Shown here: positions 27,442 to 41,900 of the stretch, one piece after another
How positions within the stretch are numbered: the first letter of the stretch is position 1
Layout: every line of letters starts with the position of its first letter
Source: Blastomyces gilchristii SLH14081
Taxonomy: Eukaryota > Ascomycota > Eurotiomycetes > Onygenales > Ajellomycetaceae
Direction: 5' to 3'
Length of the DNA: 64,000 nucleotides
NCBI RefSeq assembly: GCF_000003855.2
Contig: NW_003101669.1
Span: 1,182,795-1,246,794 of the forward strand
Program-made: the position numbers and the translations under genes
The notes under the pieces: generated by a model
Told to the model about the DNA's origin: nothing
The model's database searches: none
The model's input: the letters and a program-made list of their open reading frames with translations, nothing else

Positions 27442-29199
27442 TTTCAAGCTCAGTCAGTCAGCAATCACTCATTATAACTGAAAGAACTAGAAACTTATAT
27501 ACTTCAATCTCTGTGAACTCTACTGCAGACACTCAGAAGCAGTCACCTGAACTATGAATAATCTCTATGAAAGAAGTCTCAGAGAACTTATCAATCACTC
27601 ACAGAACATTATTCTCTGTATCTGTGACAGAGAAACTCTCTGAACTCACAAATGAATCAATCTCAGTGAAGAACATTCTTGAGTATCTTTTATAAGATCA
27701 AGCTATTTTTCTACAAGAAATACTTACTATCTGCAAACACTCTTGAACTGAATCTCTAGACATGATCTTCAGAGACATCTACAAACTGAAAAGAAACTTT
27801 CTTAAGTTACAATCACTTAAGATCACTTATTGAATCACAATCTATAAAAGCTTTTACAAGTTTGTATTTGAAATTGACTTACAAGTCTGACTGTGTGATA
27901 TGAAAGATGAAGAAGCTGTCATCTACATGATAACAGACCTCTATTACACTGAAGTCAAGAACTGGCTGAATTATCTAGAGAATGATTATGAGAGATTCTG
28001 CTGATCTGTTCTCAAGACCTATCTAGAGAACAAGTTGAGAGACTCTGTGAGTCAGACAGAGAATATCTGAGCTGTAATCACTAATATTAGAAAAAGAGAT
28101 GAGAAATCTGATGAAGACTACTCATGATACTTCATGAAATTATGATATGAATTAAGATCTGTGAAAACAGGGCTCTGAAACAAGACCTGAATGATGATAT
28201 TTGTAAAAAGACTGAATAAAGATATGCAGAATAAGCTCATTGAGTAAGACTCTAAGCTCTTGACTCTGAAGAAACTGATGACTCTCATTCACTGCTTATA
28301 GATCACTGTGAGAGTCATAGACCTGCAGAGAGTGAATCACTGATCAGTCTCATAAGAATCAGAATAACAGAGAACAGGTTTATCAGAAAAAGATGATAAG
28401 ATACAGAGAGATTTATATCTGACTGCTGAGCAGAAAGAGAGAGCTTCACAAGCTCTTATGAACAGAGTATATAATAGAGAGATTAAGAAAAAGAAACTCT
28501 GCTTCATCTGTTCTAAATCAGAACATCTTCATGCAAACTATTCAGACAAACTAAAATAGAAATTTGAGAGATCACAGACAGAGACAGTAACAGCCTTCTT
28601 AAGAGTCTTGAAGCTGACACCTGAATCTGTTACTCTCTCAATGAAAATGCTTACTTATAGAGAGAGATCACATCACAGTACTGCTGCTCTGCAAGCATAG
28701 AAAGTATTGATGAACTCAGAATCTCAGATCACTGTGATGTTTCTAAAGCTCACAGAATGAATGAGCTGAAAGATAAAGACTGAGAATCTGCTCTTATAAT
28801 AAGCAGAATGCAAGAACTCAGATCTGAGAACTGAGAGATTTACAAGAGTCATCTTTGAATTACAAGATCTCTCTGAAATCTGAAGAAGATTTGTGAAAAC
28901 TGTGATTATCACAGACATCACAGATGACATGTACTTGAGACTTGTATAACTTCAAAGACATAATCTGTACATAGCTGTCTATGAGTCAGGTTTATACTTC
29001 TGATCAGTGTTGACAGACTTACTTACAGAGATAGAATCAGTTGATACTGCAGAGTTAATTAGAGAAGACAAGCTCATCTATATAATAACTTTATAAGTGT
29101 CTGAGAATCTCATAATCATGAAAATCAAGCTTCAGATATCAGAGAAATACTGAGATCTCACAGAGATATTCAGCTCAGCAAAGACAGCTGAGCTTTCTT

Positions 29200-32100
29200 C
29201 TCACTGTGAGAAGAATCTGATAATAGATTTGATAGAAGAGTAGAAACTCTTCTGAGAACTAATTTATAAGCTCTTTCATTATAAGACAGAGGTCTTGCAG
29301 ATCTATATAAAGAAGAATCTGAAGAATAACTTCATCTGATCTTCACAGACCTCTGCAGAAGTCTCTGTGATATTCATGAAGAAGAAGAATGAAGATCTCA
29401 GATTATATGTAGACTATTATAATCTGAACTTCAAGATAATAAAGAGTCACTACTCTCTGTCTCTGATTGAGAATGTGATCAATTATCTCATAAGAGCTGT
29501 CATATTCATACAACTGAATGTGATTAATATATATACATAGCTGTGAATACAGTCTGAGAATGAATGAAAGACTGTCTTTAGAACTACACTGAGATTGTTT
29601 GAATATCTAGTAATATCTTTTAGTCTAGCTAATATCTCTATGATATTTCAGTCTTTCATTAATAAAACACTTCATACATATCTGAATGTCTTTGTAATAA
29701 TATATCTGAATAATGTGATGATGTACTTCATGAAGAAGGAAGAACACACTGAGTATATATAAAGTGTATTAAAGGCCTTAGATAAGACAGAACTATATAT
29801 TAAGCTTATAAAGTGCAACTTCAGTACTCACTGAATTAATTTCCTAGAATATATAATCATCACAGATGATATTCAGATGAAATCTTTATAAGTTAAGACT
29901 ATTCTATCATAATCAGAGTTAACTAGTATTTATAAGATTCAGATCTTTCTGAGCTTTGTGAATTTCTATAGACAGTTTATCTTTATATTCACAAGAATCT
30001 TCTTGACTCTTACAGACATGCTGAAGAGTGAAAATAAGAAGAAGTCATTCTATGAATAGAGAATGAAAAGATTGTTAAGAAGAAAGAACTGTGAGAACTT
30101 TCTTATCTCAGAAGCTCATAAGGTCTTTGTAAGATTGAAACAGGTATTTATAGATGTAGTAATACTGTTTCACTTTAATCTCTTACTCTTAATCAGATTG
30201 AAGACAGATGTCTTCTTCTTTGTGATTTCAGAAATAGTCTCATAACTACAGTTAAATGAGAACTGAGTTTCAGTGATCTTTTTCTCATGAAAGATGCAAC
30301 TCACAGAGATCAACTATAACATTTATAATCAGAAGCTTCTCATAATAGTGAAATTCTTCTGTCACTGATATCACTACTTTAAGAACCTTATAACAGTGAT
30401 TACTGTTAGAACTGATTATAACAGCTTATAACAGTTTACTTCAATTAAGAAACTCTTATAATGACAGATTCACTGAGCTCAGAGACTGAGTGAGTTCTGA
30501 TTCAAGATAGAATATATCAAGAGAACTAAGAACTCAGCAGATGAACTCTCTCACAGATCAGACTATGTTAAGAAGATCAGAGTGATAGATATAGAGAGAC
30601 TAAAGAAGATAGAAAAGCTTTACAGAATGCTCAGACTGAGTATTATAAAGAGATTGACTGAAGAGTCTCTCAATTCTCTGTGAGAGAAGAAGAAGAAGAG
30701 AGAGAAGAAGCCTGTATAACTACTTTTCACAACACTGAGAGTTAATACTCTGAGAATCTCTGTAAGAATTCTTGAAGAGAGTATCTATAATCTGAAGAGT
30801 TTGCAGACTTTGAGAAGTACTGTAGAAGACCTGATGTAAGAAGAAACAGAGTATAAGTCTTTATAAGATCTTCTATTCAGATTGTCTGAACTGCAACTGA
30901 AGAATGAATATACTCAGTATATTTAAAAACTGCTCACAGCAGGAATCAATCCTGCAGAAACAAAGAGTTGAAGAGACTTAAATAATCTCTTATAAAGAGA
31001 GAGCTGAATTTATATGCCTGTAAATGAGTTTCTATATATAGAACTTATTAAAAGATATTATAACTCTTCTCTAGCAGGTCATTTTACAGATACTAGAACT
31101 TATGAGTTGCTTATAAGAAAATACTTCTGACTGAAGATACAAGAACTTGTAAAGAAGATAGTGAATTCTTATACTATTTATCAGAGTTCACAGATAGTGC
31201 AGTTCAGATTATATAAAGAACTTACTTCTCTACTCATCTCACAGAAATCTTGAAAACAGCTAGAAATGAATACTCTTATAAGTCTCTCTGAAAGCAAGAA
31301 CATATATAATACCTGTTTTAACAGTATGCTGATGATAGTGAATTACTTTATCAAGATAACACACTTTATACTCACTTATAAGAACTTGAAGTCAAAGAAT
31401 TTAACTCATATCTTCATCTACAATGTGATTCAGTTGCATGAGTTATCTATAAACATTGTCTCAGATAGAGAATTAATCTTCATAGAAGAGTTCTAATCTG
31501 ATCTGATAATTATACTGAAGATCTCACAAGATCTAAGCACAGCTTTTCATCAACAGATAAATAATCAGATAGAATATCTGATAAGTATATTAAAACAGTA
31601 TCTGTGATACTTTATCAATTACAATCAGAATAACTAAGTGTATTAATTATCACTTACAGAGTTTATATACAACAACTCAAAACATGTCAGTACAGATAAA
31701 ACCCTCTTTAAGATACTCACTGAGACTTATTCACAGATGATCTTGATAAACCTGTGAGAGTACACTATAGAGTGTGATAATACCTGTGAACAGACTGAGA
31801 GAATTCAGAATATTCAGAAGAAAGTCTGTGAATTCTTAAGAAAGACTCAAGAGTATCAGAAGAGATACTATGACTTCAAGTATATTATAAAGAGTTTCAA
31901 GAAAGATGATAGAGTCTGACTGAGTCTAGAAAATATCATTATATAGAGATCTAGTAAGAAGTTAAATCTCTTACAGACAGAGTCTTGTAAGATTATGAAG
32001 AAAGTTAGCTCACAGTTCTATAGATTAGAACTGTTATTTAAGTTACAGATGTATAATGTTTTTCATGTCTCTTTACTTCACAAATATAAGAAATTCTTAG

Positions 32101-32335
32101 AAGAGAACTCTGTGACTTATCACTCTATTCATAAAGTACTAGAGAGTGAAAGAGAATATCAGATCAAAGAAATTATTAACTCAGAGAAGTGAGATTATAA
32201 GCTCTGATTCAAGATTCAGTGATAAGAGTATTCTGATAAGATGAATAAGTTCACTTGAGAATTATCTGAGCAGATAAGACATCTACAGAAGCTGAGACAT
32301 AACTTTCATACTGTGAATTCTGATAAGTCAGAATA
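29200..32335 (+). pseudogene. B2 pol: reverse transcriptase, RNase H, integrase, chromodomain
   Basis: The RT active site reads YLNN at 29703-29714 instead of YLDD. The next region (29930-30560) carries FVNFYRQF and the RNase H segment with IYNQKLL...VKF. The integrase includes HFTDTRTYELL (zinc-binding His), a D-to-N change in the first catalytic motif (IVNYF for IVDRF), IVSDRELIF and LSTAFHQQ. The frame ends with FHVSLLHKYKKF and a chromodomain starting SEREYQIKEIINSEK. Multiple in-frame stops replace Gln, Arg and Trp codons. Confidence 0.88.
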
Positions 32336-32339
32336 ACAC

Positions 32340-34160
32340 AGTCTTCACTAAGAATCTGATTATAATAAAGATATTAACACTGTTATTTATAAACTCTAGT
32401 CTATAAGATAATGAGTTTCTACTGAAATGAACAGTCTGTAGTGTATATAAGAGAAGAAGAAATCATATTCTTATTAAAGTTAAAAAACAAGAAAAACAAA
32501 CAGAGCTGTGAACACAATTTAGAGACTAATAAAGAAAAAACAAAGAAAACTCATACTTATACTCTCAATATCTGTGACACTTAATCTCTTCACAACTATC
32601 AATTTCTCTCTTCAAAGAAGCAGAGAGTATTATATCTGTGATACAGATAATTATTATATTTGATACAAAGACTATCAGAAATGCACAGACTTCAGAGAAG
32701 CTGAACATCAGAGTATATACAGTTATAGCAGAATCTTGAAGACTGATCATCTGTGTATATGATCAGATATTTCTTATAAAGCTGTGTTCACTCTCTCAGT
32801 TATGCTGAAGTATTCAGCCTGAAAACAATTGAGATATAAAGAGAGAGCTCATCTGCTCAGATTAACTTCTGTTACAAATTCATGATATTCACATTGTCTT
32901 GATTACTCAGATTTTGCAGGTACTTGAGAACTCATCTCTCATTGACAATGAGATTATGAAAATGTGCTGCAGTGTGAGAATCATTGATAGAGAACCTAGG
33001 CATATTTGTATATATCTGGTCAGAGATTGTGTGAGCAGAGAGAGAGTGATCATAGGCCTGCAGAGCTGCAGAAGACACTGACAACATTAGAAGCTTTATA
33101 AGAACTGTCAGCTAGAGTCTGTAAGAAATTACTTATAAGAAGACTTACAGCAAAGAGAGAGACTGTGCTGCTTGAAGTCAGGAACTGATCTGAGAAAGAC
33201 AGAGAATTGACTGCTGATCTGAAGATCAGGTGTGATGACAGAGCTGAGAGAAGTGAAGATGTGATCATGAATGACAGTGTCTCTGCTTCATCAGCTAGTA
33301 AAAAGTGATCAGAAAAGTTGTAGAAACACTTATAAGAAGCTCAGCAGTAATCAGATATTGTTTACAAAGAGATTGAAATTGAAAAAATTTTTATTCTTGA
33401 GAAGTTCTTGAATTAATATATGAATATTGTCAGGAATACTCTCTCTCTATCATCTGAATGAAAACACTTTACAGATGAATGAGAATACTCACAGTTTATA
33501 AGAATGAAAGCTGTTACAGAAAAAGAGAAAAGAAGATAAGATTCTATAGACAGATCTGAGATATTTATACTACTCTAGAGAGATTTGCTTACACTATGAG
33601 TGATTTTATGAAACAGTCAGATCACTCTAGTAAATAAGAGTGATTATGAATTACAGATCTGAATCTTTCTATATGACTACAAAGAGTGATTACAGACTGT
33701 GAACATCTTGATTCTACAATTCTACAGAGTTGATGAAAGAATGGAAAATTCCTCACAATTCTACAGTGTCAAAGAACAATGATTTATGAGAATGAGTGAA
33801 AGATTAACTTACAAATGTTTCTCTTTGATAAAGATAATCTCATAGAGAGTGATTCATCTATAAGATAAATCTGTGTGATAATCACACAAGAATCTTATAA
33901 AAATGATTGAGAGTCAACTGAAACTCTTCTATATAAAAGATATGAGATGAATCTGTATAATAATCAGAGAAGAATCTGTAGGTTATAAAGAATCTTATAA
34001 AACAAGAAACTGAGTGACAGACTCTTTTTTCTTTATAATAACAAGGGATTTTTCCTCACTGAGGTTTTTTATAGATGTGAAGAGTTTTTAGTGAGTATCA
34101 CTGCAGTACTGAGCTGATTCTATGAAGTCACTCAGTGAAAGGCTTCACAGACAAAGCCTT
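32340..34160 (+). pseudogene. B2 extra 3' region with coiled-coil frame downstream of chromodomain
   Basis: 1.8 kb conserved between B2 and B1 (36870-38690). From 33057 to about 33420 the plus strand reads a Lys/Glu/Arg/Ser-rich frame with few stops (start PAELQKTLTTLEAL, later SARVCKKLLIRRLTAKRE). It looks like coiled coil. It is not part of standard gag-pol. Function unknown. The minus-strand frame at 32565-32750 (and 37096-37281) is treated as a shadow. Confidence 0.5.
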
Positions 34161-34175
34161 AGAGAGAGAAGAGTA
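34161..34175 (+). promoter_or_regulatory. B2 polypurine tract
   Basis: AGAGAGAGAAGAG lies directly before the 3' LTR, the expected place for plus-strand priming. Confidence 0.7.
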
Positions 34176-34433
34176 TGTAAGAAATCTCACTTCTCACAGA
34201 TTCTTTACCTCTATTCCTATCTCTTATATAATTAATAGAGCTAGCAGCCCTTGACTACATATAACTATATAGACTGAAGTTCACAAATACTATTTATAAC
34301 TCAGCTTGAATGCTATTATACATTTAATCTCTATATTTTATCTTTCTACTGTGAATACTTCTAGTAGTTAACAGTACATATCACACCAAGCTGCAAACAC
34401 CTGAATAATCGCCTGTGAGTACTTATTCTTACA
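34176..34433 (+). repeat. B2 3' LTR (258 bp)
   Basis: TGTAAGAAATCTCACTTCTC ... TTATTCTTACA. Compared with the 5' LTR, differences are C-to-T and G-to-A, including CG to CA. Confidence 0.93.
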
Positions 34434-34438
34434 ATTCT

Positions 34439-36870
34439 ATCATGATCAGAGTTAATTAGTATTTATAAGATTCAGATCTTTCTGAGTTTTATGAATTTCT
34501 ATAGACAGTTTATCTTTGCATTTATAAGAATCTTCTTAACTCTTACAGACATGCTGAAGAGTGAAAACAAGAAGAAGTTATTCTATAAATAAAGAATGAA
34601 AAGATTGTTAAGAAAAAAGAACTGTAAAAACTTTCTTATCTCAGAAGCTTACAGAGTCTTTGTAAGATTAAAATAAATATTCACAGACACAGTAATGCTG
34701 TTTCACTTTGATTTCTTACTCTTAATCAGATTGAAGACAGATGTCTTCTTCTTTACAATTTCAGAAATAGTTTTATAACTACAGCTAAATGAAAACTGAG
34801 TTTCAGTAATCTTTTTCTCACAGAAGATGCAATCTGCAGAGATTAACTATGACATTTATAATCAGAAGCTTCTTATAATAGTGAAATTCTTTCATCATTA
34901 ATATCACTACTTTAAGAGTCTCATGACAGTGATTACTGTTAGAACTGATTATAATAGCTTATAACAGTTTACTTCAATCAAGAAACTCTTACAGTAACAG
35001 ATTCACTGAGCTCAGAGACTGAGTAAGTTCTGATTCAAGATAGAATATATTAAGAGAACTAAGAACTCAGCAGACAGACTCTCTCACAGATCAGACTATA
35101 TTAAGAAGATCAGAGTGACAGACACAGAGAGACTAGAGAAGATAGAAAAGCTTTATAAGATACTTAGACTGAGTGTTATAAAGAGATTAACTGAAGAGTC
35201 TCTCAATTCTCTATAAGAGAAGAGAGAAGAGAGAGAAAAGAAGTCTGTATAACTACTCTTTATAACACTAAGAGTTAACACTCTGAGAATCTTTATAAGA
35301 ATTCTTGAAGAGAGTATCTATAATCTGAAGAGTTTGCAGGCTTTAAGAAGTGCTGTAAAAGATCTGATATAAGAGAAAACAGAGTATAAGTCTTTACAAG
35401 ATCTTCTATTCAGATTGTCTGAACTACAACTGAAGAATGAATATACTCAGTATATTTAAAAACTACTTACAGCAGAGATTAACTCTGCAGAAATAAAGAA
35501 TTGAAGAGACTTAAATAATCTCTTATAAAGAGAGAGCTGAATTTATATGCCTGTGAATGAGTTTCTATGCATAGAACTTATCAAAAGATATTATAACTCT
35601 TCTCTAGTAAGTCATTTTACAGACACTAGAACTCATGAGTTACTCACAAGAAAATACTTCTGACTGAAGATGCAAGAACTTATGAAGAAGATAGTAAATT
35701 CTTATACTATTTATCAGAGTTTGTGAGTAGTGTGATTCAGATTATATAAAGAACTTACTTCTCTACTCATCTCACAGAAACCTTGAAAATAGCTAGAAAT
35801 GAATATTCTTATAAGTCTCTCTGAAAGTAAGAACATATATAATACCTGCTTTGACAGTGTGCTGATAATAGTGAATCACTTCATTAAGATAACACACTTT
35901 ATACTCACTTATAAGAACTTAAAGTTAAAGAATTTAACTCATATCTTCATCTGTGATGTAATCTGATTGTATGAGTTATCTGTGAATATTGTCTCAGATA
36001 GAGAATTAATCTTCATAGAAGAGTTCTGATCTAATCTGATAACTATACTGAAGATCTTATGAGATTTAAGCACAGCTTTTCATTAATAGACAGATGATCA
36101 GATAGAATATCTGATAAGTATATTAAAACAGTATCTGTGATACTTTGTCAATTATAATCAGAATAACTGAGTGTATTGATTATCACTCACAGAGTTTGTA
36201 TATAACAACTCAAAGCATGTTAGCACAGATAAAACCCTCTTTGAAATACTCACTGAGACTTATTCACAGATAATCTTGATAGATCTGTGAGAGTACACTA
36301 TAGAGTATGATGATGCCTGTGAACAGACTGAGAGAATTCAGAAAATCTGAGAGAAAGCCTGCAAATTCTTGAGAAAGACTCAAGAGTATTAGAAGAGATA
36401 CTATGACTTCAAGCATATTATAAAGAGTTTCAAGAAAGATAATAGAGTCTGACTAAGTCTAGAAAATATTATCATATAGAGATCTAGTAAGAAGCTGAAT
36501 CTCTTATAAACAGAGTCTTATAAGATTATGAAGAAAGTTAGCTCACAGTTCTACAGACTGAAACTGTTATCTGAGTTGTAGATATATAATGTTTTTTATA
36601 TCTCTTTACTTTATAAATATAAGAAATTTTCAGAAGAGAACTCTATGACTTATCACTCTGTTTATAAAGTACTAGAGAGTGAAAGAGAATATCAGATTAA
36701 AAAGATTATTAACTTAGAGAAGCAAGATTATAAGCTCTGATTCAAGATTCAGTGATAAGAGTATTCTGACAAGATGAATAAGTTCACTTAAAAATCATTT
36801 AGACAGATAAGATATCTGCAGAAGCTGAGACATAACTTTCATACTATGAATTCTGATAAGTCAGAATAAT
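34439..36870 (+). pseudogene. B1 pol, remainder (RNase H, integrase, chromodomain)
   Basis: Continues exactly where B1 was cut at 27183 and aligns with B2 29890-32335 throughout. The chromodomain remnant lies near 36670-36860. More stop codons than in B2. Confidence 0.85.
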
Positions 36871-38690
36871 ATAATCTTCACTAAGAACCTGATTATAATA
36901 AAGATATTAACACTGTCATTTATGAATTCTAGTCTATAAGATAATAAGTTTCTACTGAGATAAACAGTCTGTAGTGTATATAAGAGAAGAAGAAATCATA
37001 TTCTCATTAAAGTTAAAAAACAGAAAATAAATAGAGCTGTGAACACAATTTAGAGATTAATAAAGAAAAAATAAAGAAAACTCACACTTATACTCTTAAT
37101 ACTCATGACACTCAATCTCTTCACAACTATCAATTTTCTTCTTTAAGGAAGTAGAGAGTATTATATCTGTGATACAGATAATTATTACATTTAATGCAAA
37201 GATTATCAGAAATGCACAGACTTCAGAGAAGTTGAATATCAGAGTATATACAGTTGCAGCAGAGTCTTGAAGACTGATCATCTATACATGTGATCAGATA
37301 TTTCTTATAAAGCTGTGTTCACTCTCTCAGTTATACTGAAGTATTCAGTCTGAAAACAATTGAGATGTAGAGAGAGAGCTTATCTGTTCAGATTAACTCT
37401 TATTATAAATTCATAGCATTTGTATTATCTTGATTACTCAGATTTTGTAAGTACTCAGAGACTCATCTCTTATTAACAATGAGATTGCAGAAATGTGCTG
37501 TGATGTGAGAATCATTGATAGAGAATCTAGATATATTTGCATATATCTGATCAGAGATTGTATGAGTAGAAAAGAGATGATTGTAGGCCTGCAGAACTGC
37601 AGAAGACACTGACAACACTGAGAGCTTTATAAGAACTGTTAGCTAGAATCTGTAAAGAATTACTTGTGAGAAGACTTACAGCAAAGAGAGAGACTGCACT
37701 ACTTAAAGCCAGAAACTGGTCTGAGAAAGGCAGAGAGTTGGCCGCTGATCTGAAGATCAGATACAGTGACAGAGCTGAAGAGAATGAAGATGTGATTATA
37801 AATGACAGTACTTCTACTTCATCAGTTAGTAAAAAGTGATTAGAGAAGTCATAGAGATACTCATAAGAAGCTCAGCAGTGATCAGATATTGTTTATAAAG
37901 ATATTGAAATTGAAAAAATTTTTTATTCTTGAGAAGTTCTTGAATCAATATATAGATATTATCAGAAACACTCTCTCTCTGTCATCTGAGTGAAAATACT
38001 TCACAGATGAATAAGAATACTCACAGTTTATAAGAATGAAAGCTGTTATAGAAAAAGAGAAAAGAAAATAAGATTCTGTGAATAGATCTGAGATATTTAT
38101 ACTACTTTAAAGAGATTTATTTACACTGTGAATAATCTCACAGAACAGTCAGATTACTCTAGTAAATAAAAGTAATTATGAATTACAGACCTGAATCTTT
38201 CTATATAACTATAAAGAGTGATTATAAACTGTGAATATCTTGATTCTATAATTCTACAGAGTTGATGAAAGAATGAAAAATTCCTCACAATTCTACAGTG
38301 TCAAAGAACAATGATTTGTAAGAATAAGTGAAAGATTAACTTATAAATACTTCTCTTTGATGAGAGTGATTTTACAGAGAGTGATTCATCTGTGAGATGA
38401 ATCTGTGTAATAATTATATAAGAATCTTGTAAAAATGATTAAGAGTTAACTAGAACTCTTCTATATGAAAGATGTGAGATGAATCTATATAATAGTCAGA
38501 GAAGAATCTGTAGATTATAAAGAATCTTATAGAATAAGAAACTGAGTGACAGACTCTTTTCTCTTTATAATAACAAGGGATTTTTCCTCACTGAGATTTT
38601 TTATAGATGTGAAGAGTTTTTAGTAAGTATCACTGCAGTGCTGAGCTGATTCTATGAAGTTACTCAGTGAAAGGCTTCACAGATAAAGTC
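36871..38690 (+). pseudogene. B1 extra 3' region
   Basis: Second copy of the 1.8-kb segment described for B2. The coiled-coil frame lies at about 37590-37960. Confidence 0.5.
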
Positions 38691-38707
38691 TTAGAGAGGG
38701 AGAAATA

Positions 38708-38965
38708 TATAAGAAATCTCACTTCTTACAGATTCTTTACCTCTATTTCTATCTCTTATATAATCAATAGAGCTAGTGACTCTTGACTACATATAACTAT
38801 ATAGACTGAAGTTCATGAATACTATTTATAACTCAGCTTAAATACTATTATACATTTGATCTCTACATTTTATCTTTCTACTGTGAATACTTCTAGTAGT
38901 TAACAGTACATATCACGCCAAGCTGCAAACACCCGAATAATCGCCTGCGAGCACTTATTCTTACA
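38708..38965 (+). repeat. B1 3' LTR (258 bp)
   Basis: Begins TATAAG (TGTAAG mutated) and ends TTATTCTTACA. AGTAC follows at 38966-38970. Confidence 0.92.
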
Positions 38966-38970
38966 AGTAC

Positions 38971-41900
38971 TGAGAAGATGTCTTATTATAAGATAATAGT
39001 AAAAAGCTGATCAGTATTTACTGATGAAGAGGAATTCTTGATCTGTTATTAATGATTTCAGAGCACTGTAATTATAAATGATGATATCTAAAAACAGGTC
39101 AGTCAATTCAGAGACTTTAATCTTTTTATAAGTAGAGATATATCTGATCATCTTTATAAAGCAGTTAACAATGACTAAAATCAAGTCATATTCTTTGACT
39201 CTTATTGACTTCAGCAGATCAACTATGAAATTCATTAATAGATTCTGTCATAAGCTCTTTGAAACAGGCAGTGATATCAACTTGCTGTATTACTTATACT
39301 GCAGAATCTTTATTCTTTGACAGATATTATAAGTTTTAACATACTCTTTGACATCTGTCTGAAGCTTATCTTAAATGTATTTACATTTTAGAAGCTTCTC
39401 AGTCTTCTCTAACTCAAAGTGCTCTGCATGAGAATTATTATAATGAATTCTCAATAACTTCTGACACACTGCTCTGCTATGAGAGATGAAGACTGAATTA
39501 TTCAGCAGTAGAAGTTCATATTCTTCTAGTTATCAGTGACTTGATTTCTTAGCAGTATCATCTCACTCAGAGCCTGTCTCTTTCAAGTTTAAACTGAATT
39601 CTTTCTTCTTCAACTTCTGAATTTAAGCTGTAGTAGAGATGTTCCTCTTCTGTAACTTATCAATGAATTTCAAAAGTAGTCAGATTAAAAGATTATAGAC
39701 TGTTTCATTCTTTATCAATTCAATAGTTGTAAGATATAATATAAGAAGCTCATGATCTTCAGTATCAGTTCTCTGCAGAGATCTGAGTTTTCTTTCATCT
39801 TCTATACTGAGTCACACAGCTGCCTCTTCAGTGCTGTTTCTGAGCTTCAGAGAATCTTAATCTTCTGCAGTCAGCTTCTTCTATAGTGATGACAGAGGTT
39901 CTTTTGTAGAATTCTTCTTCATATTAATAATATTATAATTGAGCTGTCTAGACAGTGTGTCAGTGAGATTAAGCTGACCTGAATAATATCAGATATAGAA
40001 ATCATACTCTGAAAGCAGCTCTGCTTACCTGACTTGATATTCTATTAAGCTCTTTGTTATTAAGAAGTAATGCAGATTTGCATAATCAGTGAGAACTTGT
40101 ACTGAGTACTTACTACTCTGAAGATAATGTTGTCAGATCTTAAAGAATTTAATAATTACTAACATCTTCTGATTATGAGTATCATATCTTCTCTATGTGA
40201 GTGATAACTTCTTGAAGAAGAAGATCACTAATCTTCATTCATAGCATCTTATAGACTCTGTGAAAAAGTCTTCTCTCACAGACAATTAGACTGGCCGCTG
40301 AGACTATGAATTTCATGTTTGGTTTCATTTGATCTGATCTCATACATTTCTTGGCGTGAATCCCGCTGGGACTAATCATTAAATAAACATGCAAAGTGAC
40401 TATATATCAGATCTCAAAATGGAACCATGACTTGAAAAAAATAAGAAAGTGATTTCATTTGATTCCATTTAGTCCCATTCTTGATATAAAGTTACTATTT
40501 TTAGACATTTTAAGGTTTTTTTTAGACTATTTTTAATTTTTTAAAAAGTAACGCTTTTTGATAACACTCAAATGAGATTTAAAGCCATTTAAAGCAATAA
40601 AAATAATTTAAATTGAGAAGTGGAAATCATGGTCTCATTTGAAAAATGTGACAAGAGTAGACAGTAAGTCTCACTGAGACAGTATGGAACTACTATCTAA
40701 TGTTAGAACCGTGTAATGGGATCTGTTGAATTGACAATGAAACTATCAAAAATTCTGATCCTGATTCCAGACACGGTCACACGGTCAGTCTATAGATAAT
40801 TCATTATCTATTTCTTCAGAGATGATTATTCTCTGATTCTTTCAATATTGAAAGATCTTCAGTGTCAACTGTGAAAAGATTTCACAGACTCTATTGCTGA
40901 ATGTATCAGTCTCACACTGACTGAGTAAGTCAGAGTTAAAGTGATTCAGTATTATGACATCTGTGAAAGCTTGTTTCAATTCTGTAAATACCTGCACAGT
41001 GTCTTGAGTGAGAGTAAACAGTTCTATTTTCCTGTCTTTCACACTTCTCTTTAACAGATCTGTAAGAAGAACAGTAATCTGTGAATATGTATAGATGAAT
41101 CATCTGTAGAAATTTATAAATTCTAGAAACATCTGTATCTTGCAGTATGTTCACAGTGCTGACCAGTTCTCAATGACAGAGACCTGACTTCTGTTCATTG
41201 AAATGTTATTTATCTTAATAATATAATTTAAGAAATCAATCTCCTGCATGTAGAATGAGTATTTTTCAGTGTTTGCATAGAGTTGATACTGTCTCAAGTA
41301 ACTCAACACTTCTTGAACATGAGTATCATGTTCTTTCTCTGTTTTTGAGAAGATTAGAATGTTGTTCAAGTATACTATATAGAAGATGTTGACAAGGCTC
41401 TGCAGTGTCTCATTTATATAGATCTGAAAGATGGCTGAAGTGTTACAAAGATCAAAAGATAAAACAAGATATTCAAAATTGCTGTACTTGATATGAAAAG
41501 CTGTTTTTCAAATATCATCTTTATTAACTCTGATTCTATGATACATATTCTGTATATCAATCTTTGAAAACATCTTTGCTTCAGATAATCAATTGATCAT
41601 CTTGTTAATTAACAGTAATAAATAGTGATTCTTAATCATCATCTTATTGAGGCCTCTGTAGTCTATATATAGATATAGTCTACTATTCTTCTTAAGTACA
41701 AAGAGTATAGATGCCTCTGTCAGACTCTTTGATAAATATATTCAGTTCTTTGATTGTGCTTCTTCAAGATATTTATGCAGAACATTCAATTTCTTTATAG
41801 ACAAGTTGTAAAGAGGCCTGTACAGTGTTATTACACTATCTTCAAGATGAATCTTATATTATATCTTGATATCAGAAAACTTCACTGCTTTTCTTTCTGA

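Larger units (their letters stand above)
27184..34433 (+). mobile_element. Gypsy-type chromovirus, family B copy 2 (B2), full length
   Basis: 7250 bp, LTRs 27184-27441 and 34176-34433 (258 bp each), TSD ATTCT. Order: LTR, self-priming-type site, gag (to about 28560, zinc knuckle from 28500), protease, reverse transcriptase (about 29300-29900), RNase H (about 29950-30550), integrase (about 30900-32100), chromodomain (about 32139-32330), extra 3' region 32340-34160, polypurine tract, LTR. This order with a C-terminal chromodomain defines chromoviruses (Ty3/Gypsy). Coding frames are full of RIP-type stops. Confidence 0.93.
24462..38965 (+). mobile_element. Gypsy-type chromovirus, family B copy 1 (B1), with B2 nested inside
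   Basis: LTRs of 258 bp at 24462-24719 and 38708-38965, flanked by AGTAC. It lies inside the integrase region of A3. Gag and the first part of pol run from about 24800 to 27183. B2 sits at 27184-34433 with TSD ATTCT, and B1 pol resumes at 34439 within the RNase H-proximal region. Without B2 it is 7249 bp, against 7250 bp for B2. All frames contain RIP-type stops. Confidence 0.92.

Noticed and set aside
32565..32750. Minus-strand frame conserved at 37096-37281
   Set aside because: Antisense within the B-element 3' region; conservation follows from the copies being repeats.
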